A stretch of 50,668 nt of DNA from Chloroflexota bacterium (GTDB taxonomy: Bacteria > Chloroflexota > Limnocylindria > Limnocylindrales > CSP1-4): the NCBI GenBank assembly GCA_003141455.1, contig PLMA01000061.1:1-50668 (forward strand). The letters are read 5' to 3'. Each line of letters begins with the position of its first letter. Within the stretch, counting starts at the first letter, position 1. Below, one piece after another: positions 50,611 to 50,668 of the stretch. Below the pieces are notes generated by a model. The model ran no database searches, was not told the DNA's origin, and worked only from the letters and a program-made list of their open reading frames with translations. A program made the translations under genes and the position numbers.

Positions 50611-50668
50611 CGTTTCCCGTCGGGACGCAGCGCCGCGGCGATTCGTGCGTGGACGACGGGCCCGTGAG

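Noticed and set aside
1-50668. CRISPR array, rRNA operon, IS element
   Set aside because: No regularly spaced long repeats, no rRNA-like sequence, and no transposase with terminal repeats were seen.

Overview
The window is high-GC bacterial DNA. The lipoprotein signal of the substrate-binding protein runs into a Thr/Pro/Ala-rich linker (around 12,290-12,420), a style common in Chloroflexota. Several genes start on GTG or TTG, and several appear leaderless. Together this suggests a GC-rich Chloroflexota-like bacterium, perhaps from a metagenome; the taxonomic call is an inference.

Region 1 (1-20,156) is a carbon-catabolism supercluster built around a divergent promoter region (12,471-13,023). 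Leftward run a branched-chain-type ABC importer (binding protein, LivF, LivM, LivG, LivH), a LacI-type regulator, a DUF6282 metal-hydrolase-like protein, an RpiB/LacAB-type isomerase, a TIM-barrel sugar isomerase, a split transketolase and a methylmalonate-semialdehyde dehydrogenase. Rightward run an aldo/keto reductase, a bicupin, a fumarylacetoacetate-hydrolase-family enzyme, a zinc alcohol dehydrogenase, a shikimate-dehydrogenase-like enzyme, a transaldolase and a Gfo/Idh/MocA oxidoreductase. The divergent region carries a degenerate 12-bp tandem repeat that looks like an array of LacI-type operators. The substrate cannot be named; a polyol, sugar acid or sugar-like compound fits. A broken DMT/EamA permease lies at the left edge.

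Region 2 (20,300-33,904) is accessory and genome-maintenance DNA: a dead uracil-DNA glycosylase, a zinc-ribbon protein, a compact three-gene operon with a TIGR04255-family protein, a UvrD2-like helicase with HRDC domain, a topoisomerase-zinc-ribbon membrane protein, a DUF4238 protein, and a type III restriction-modification pair whose Res subunit carries a frameshift.

Region 3 (34,200-44,850) is mostly hypothetical genes with a defence-island flavour: a two-gene operon ending in an Apea-like HEPN protein with an Rx4H motif, a PD-(D/E)XK nuclease with a partner, a possible second HEPN-like protein, an M50 peptidase and a tyrosine recombinase. Two diverged copies of a sequence of about 75 bp with paired ATAAG boxes lie near 36.37 and 44.63 kb.

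Region 4 (44,897-50,610) is an integrative element: a hypothetical protein, a ribbon-helix-helix-like protein, a prim-pol/P4-type helicase, two very small coupled ORFs and a large serine recombinase. The recombinase 3' end reads through an antisense 47-nt 3' fragment of tRNA-Arg(UCG), a probable attachment site. No rRNA, CRISPR array or complete tRNA was found.
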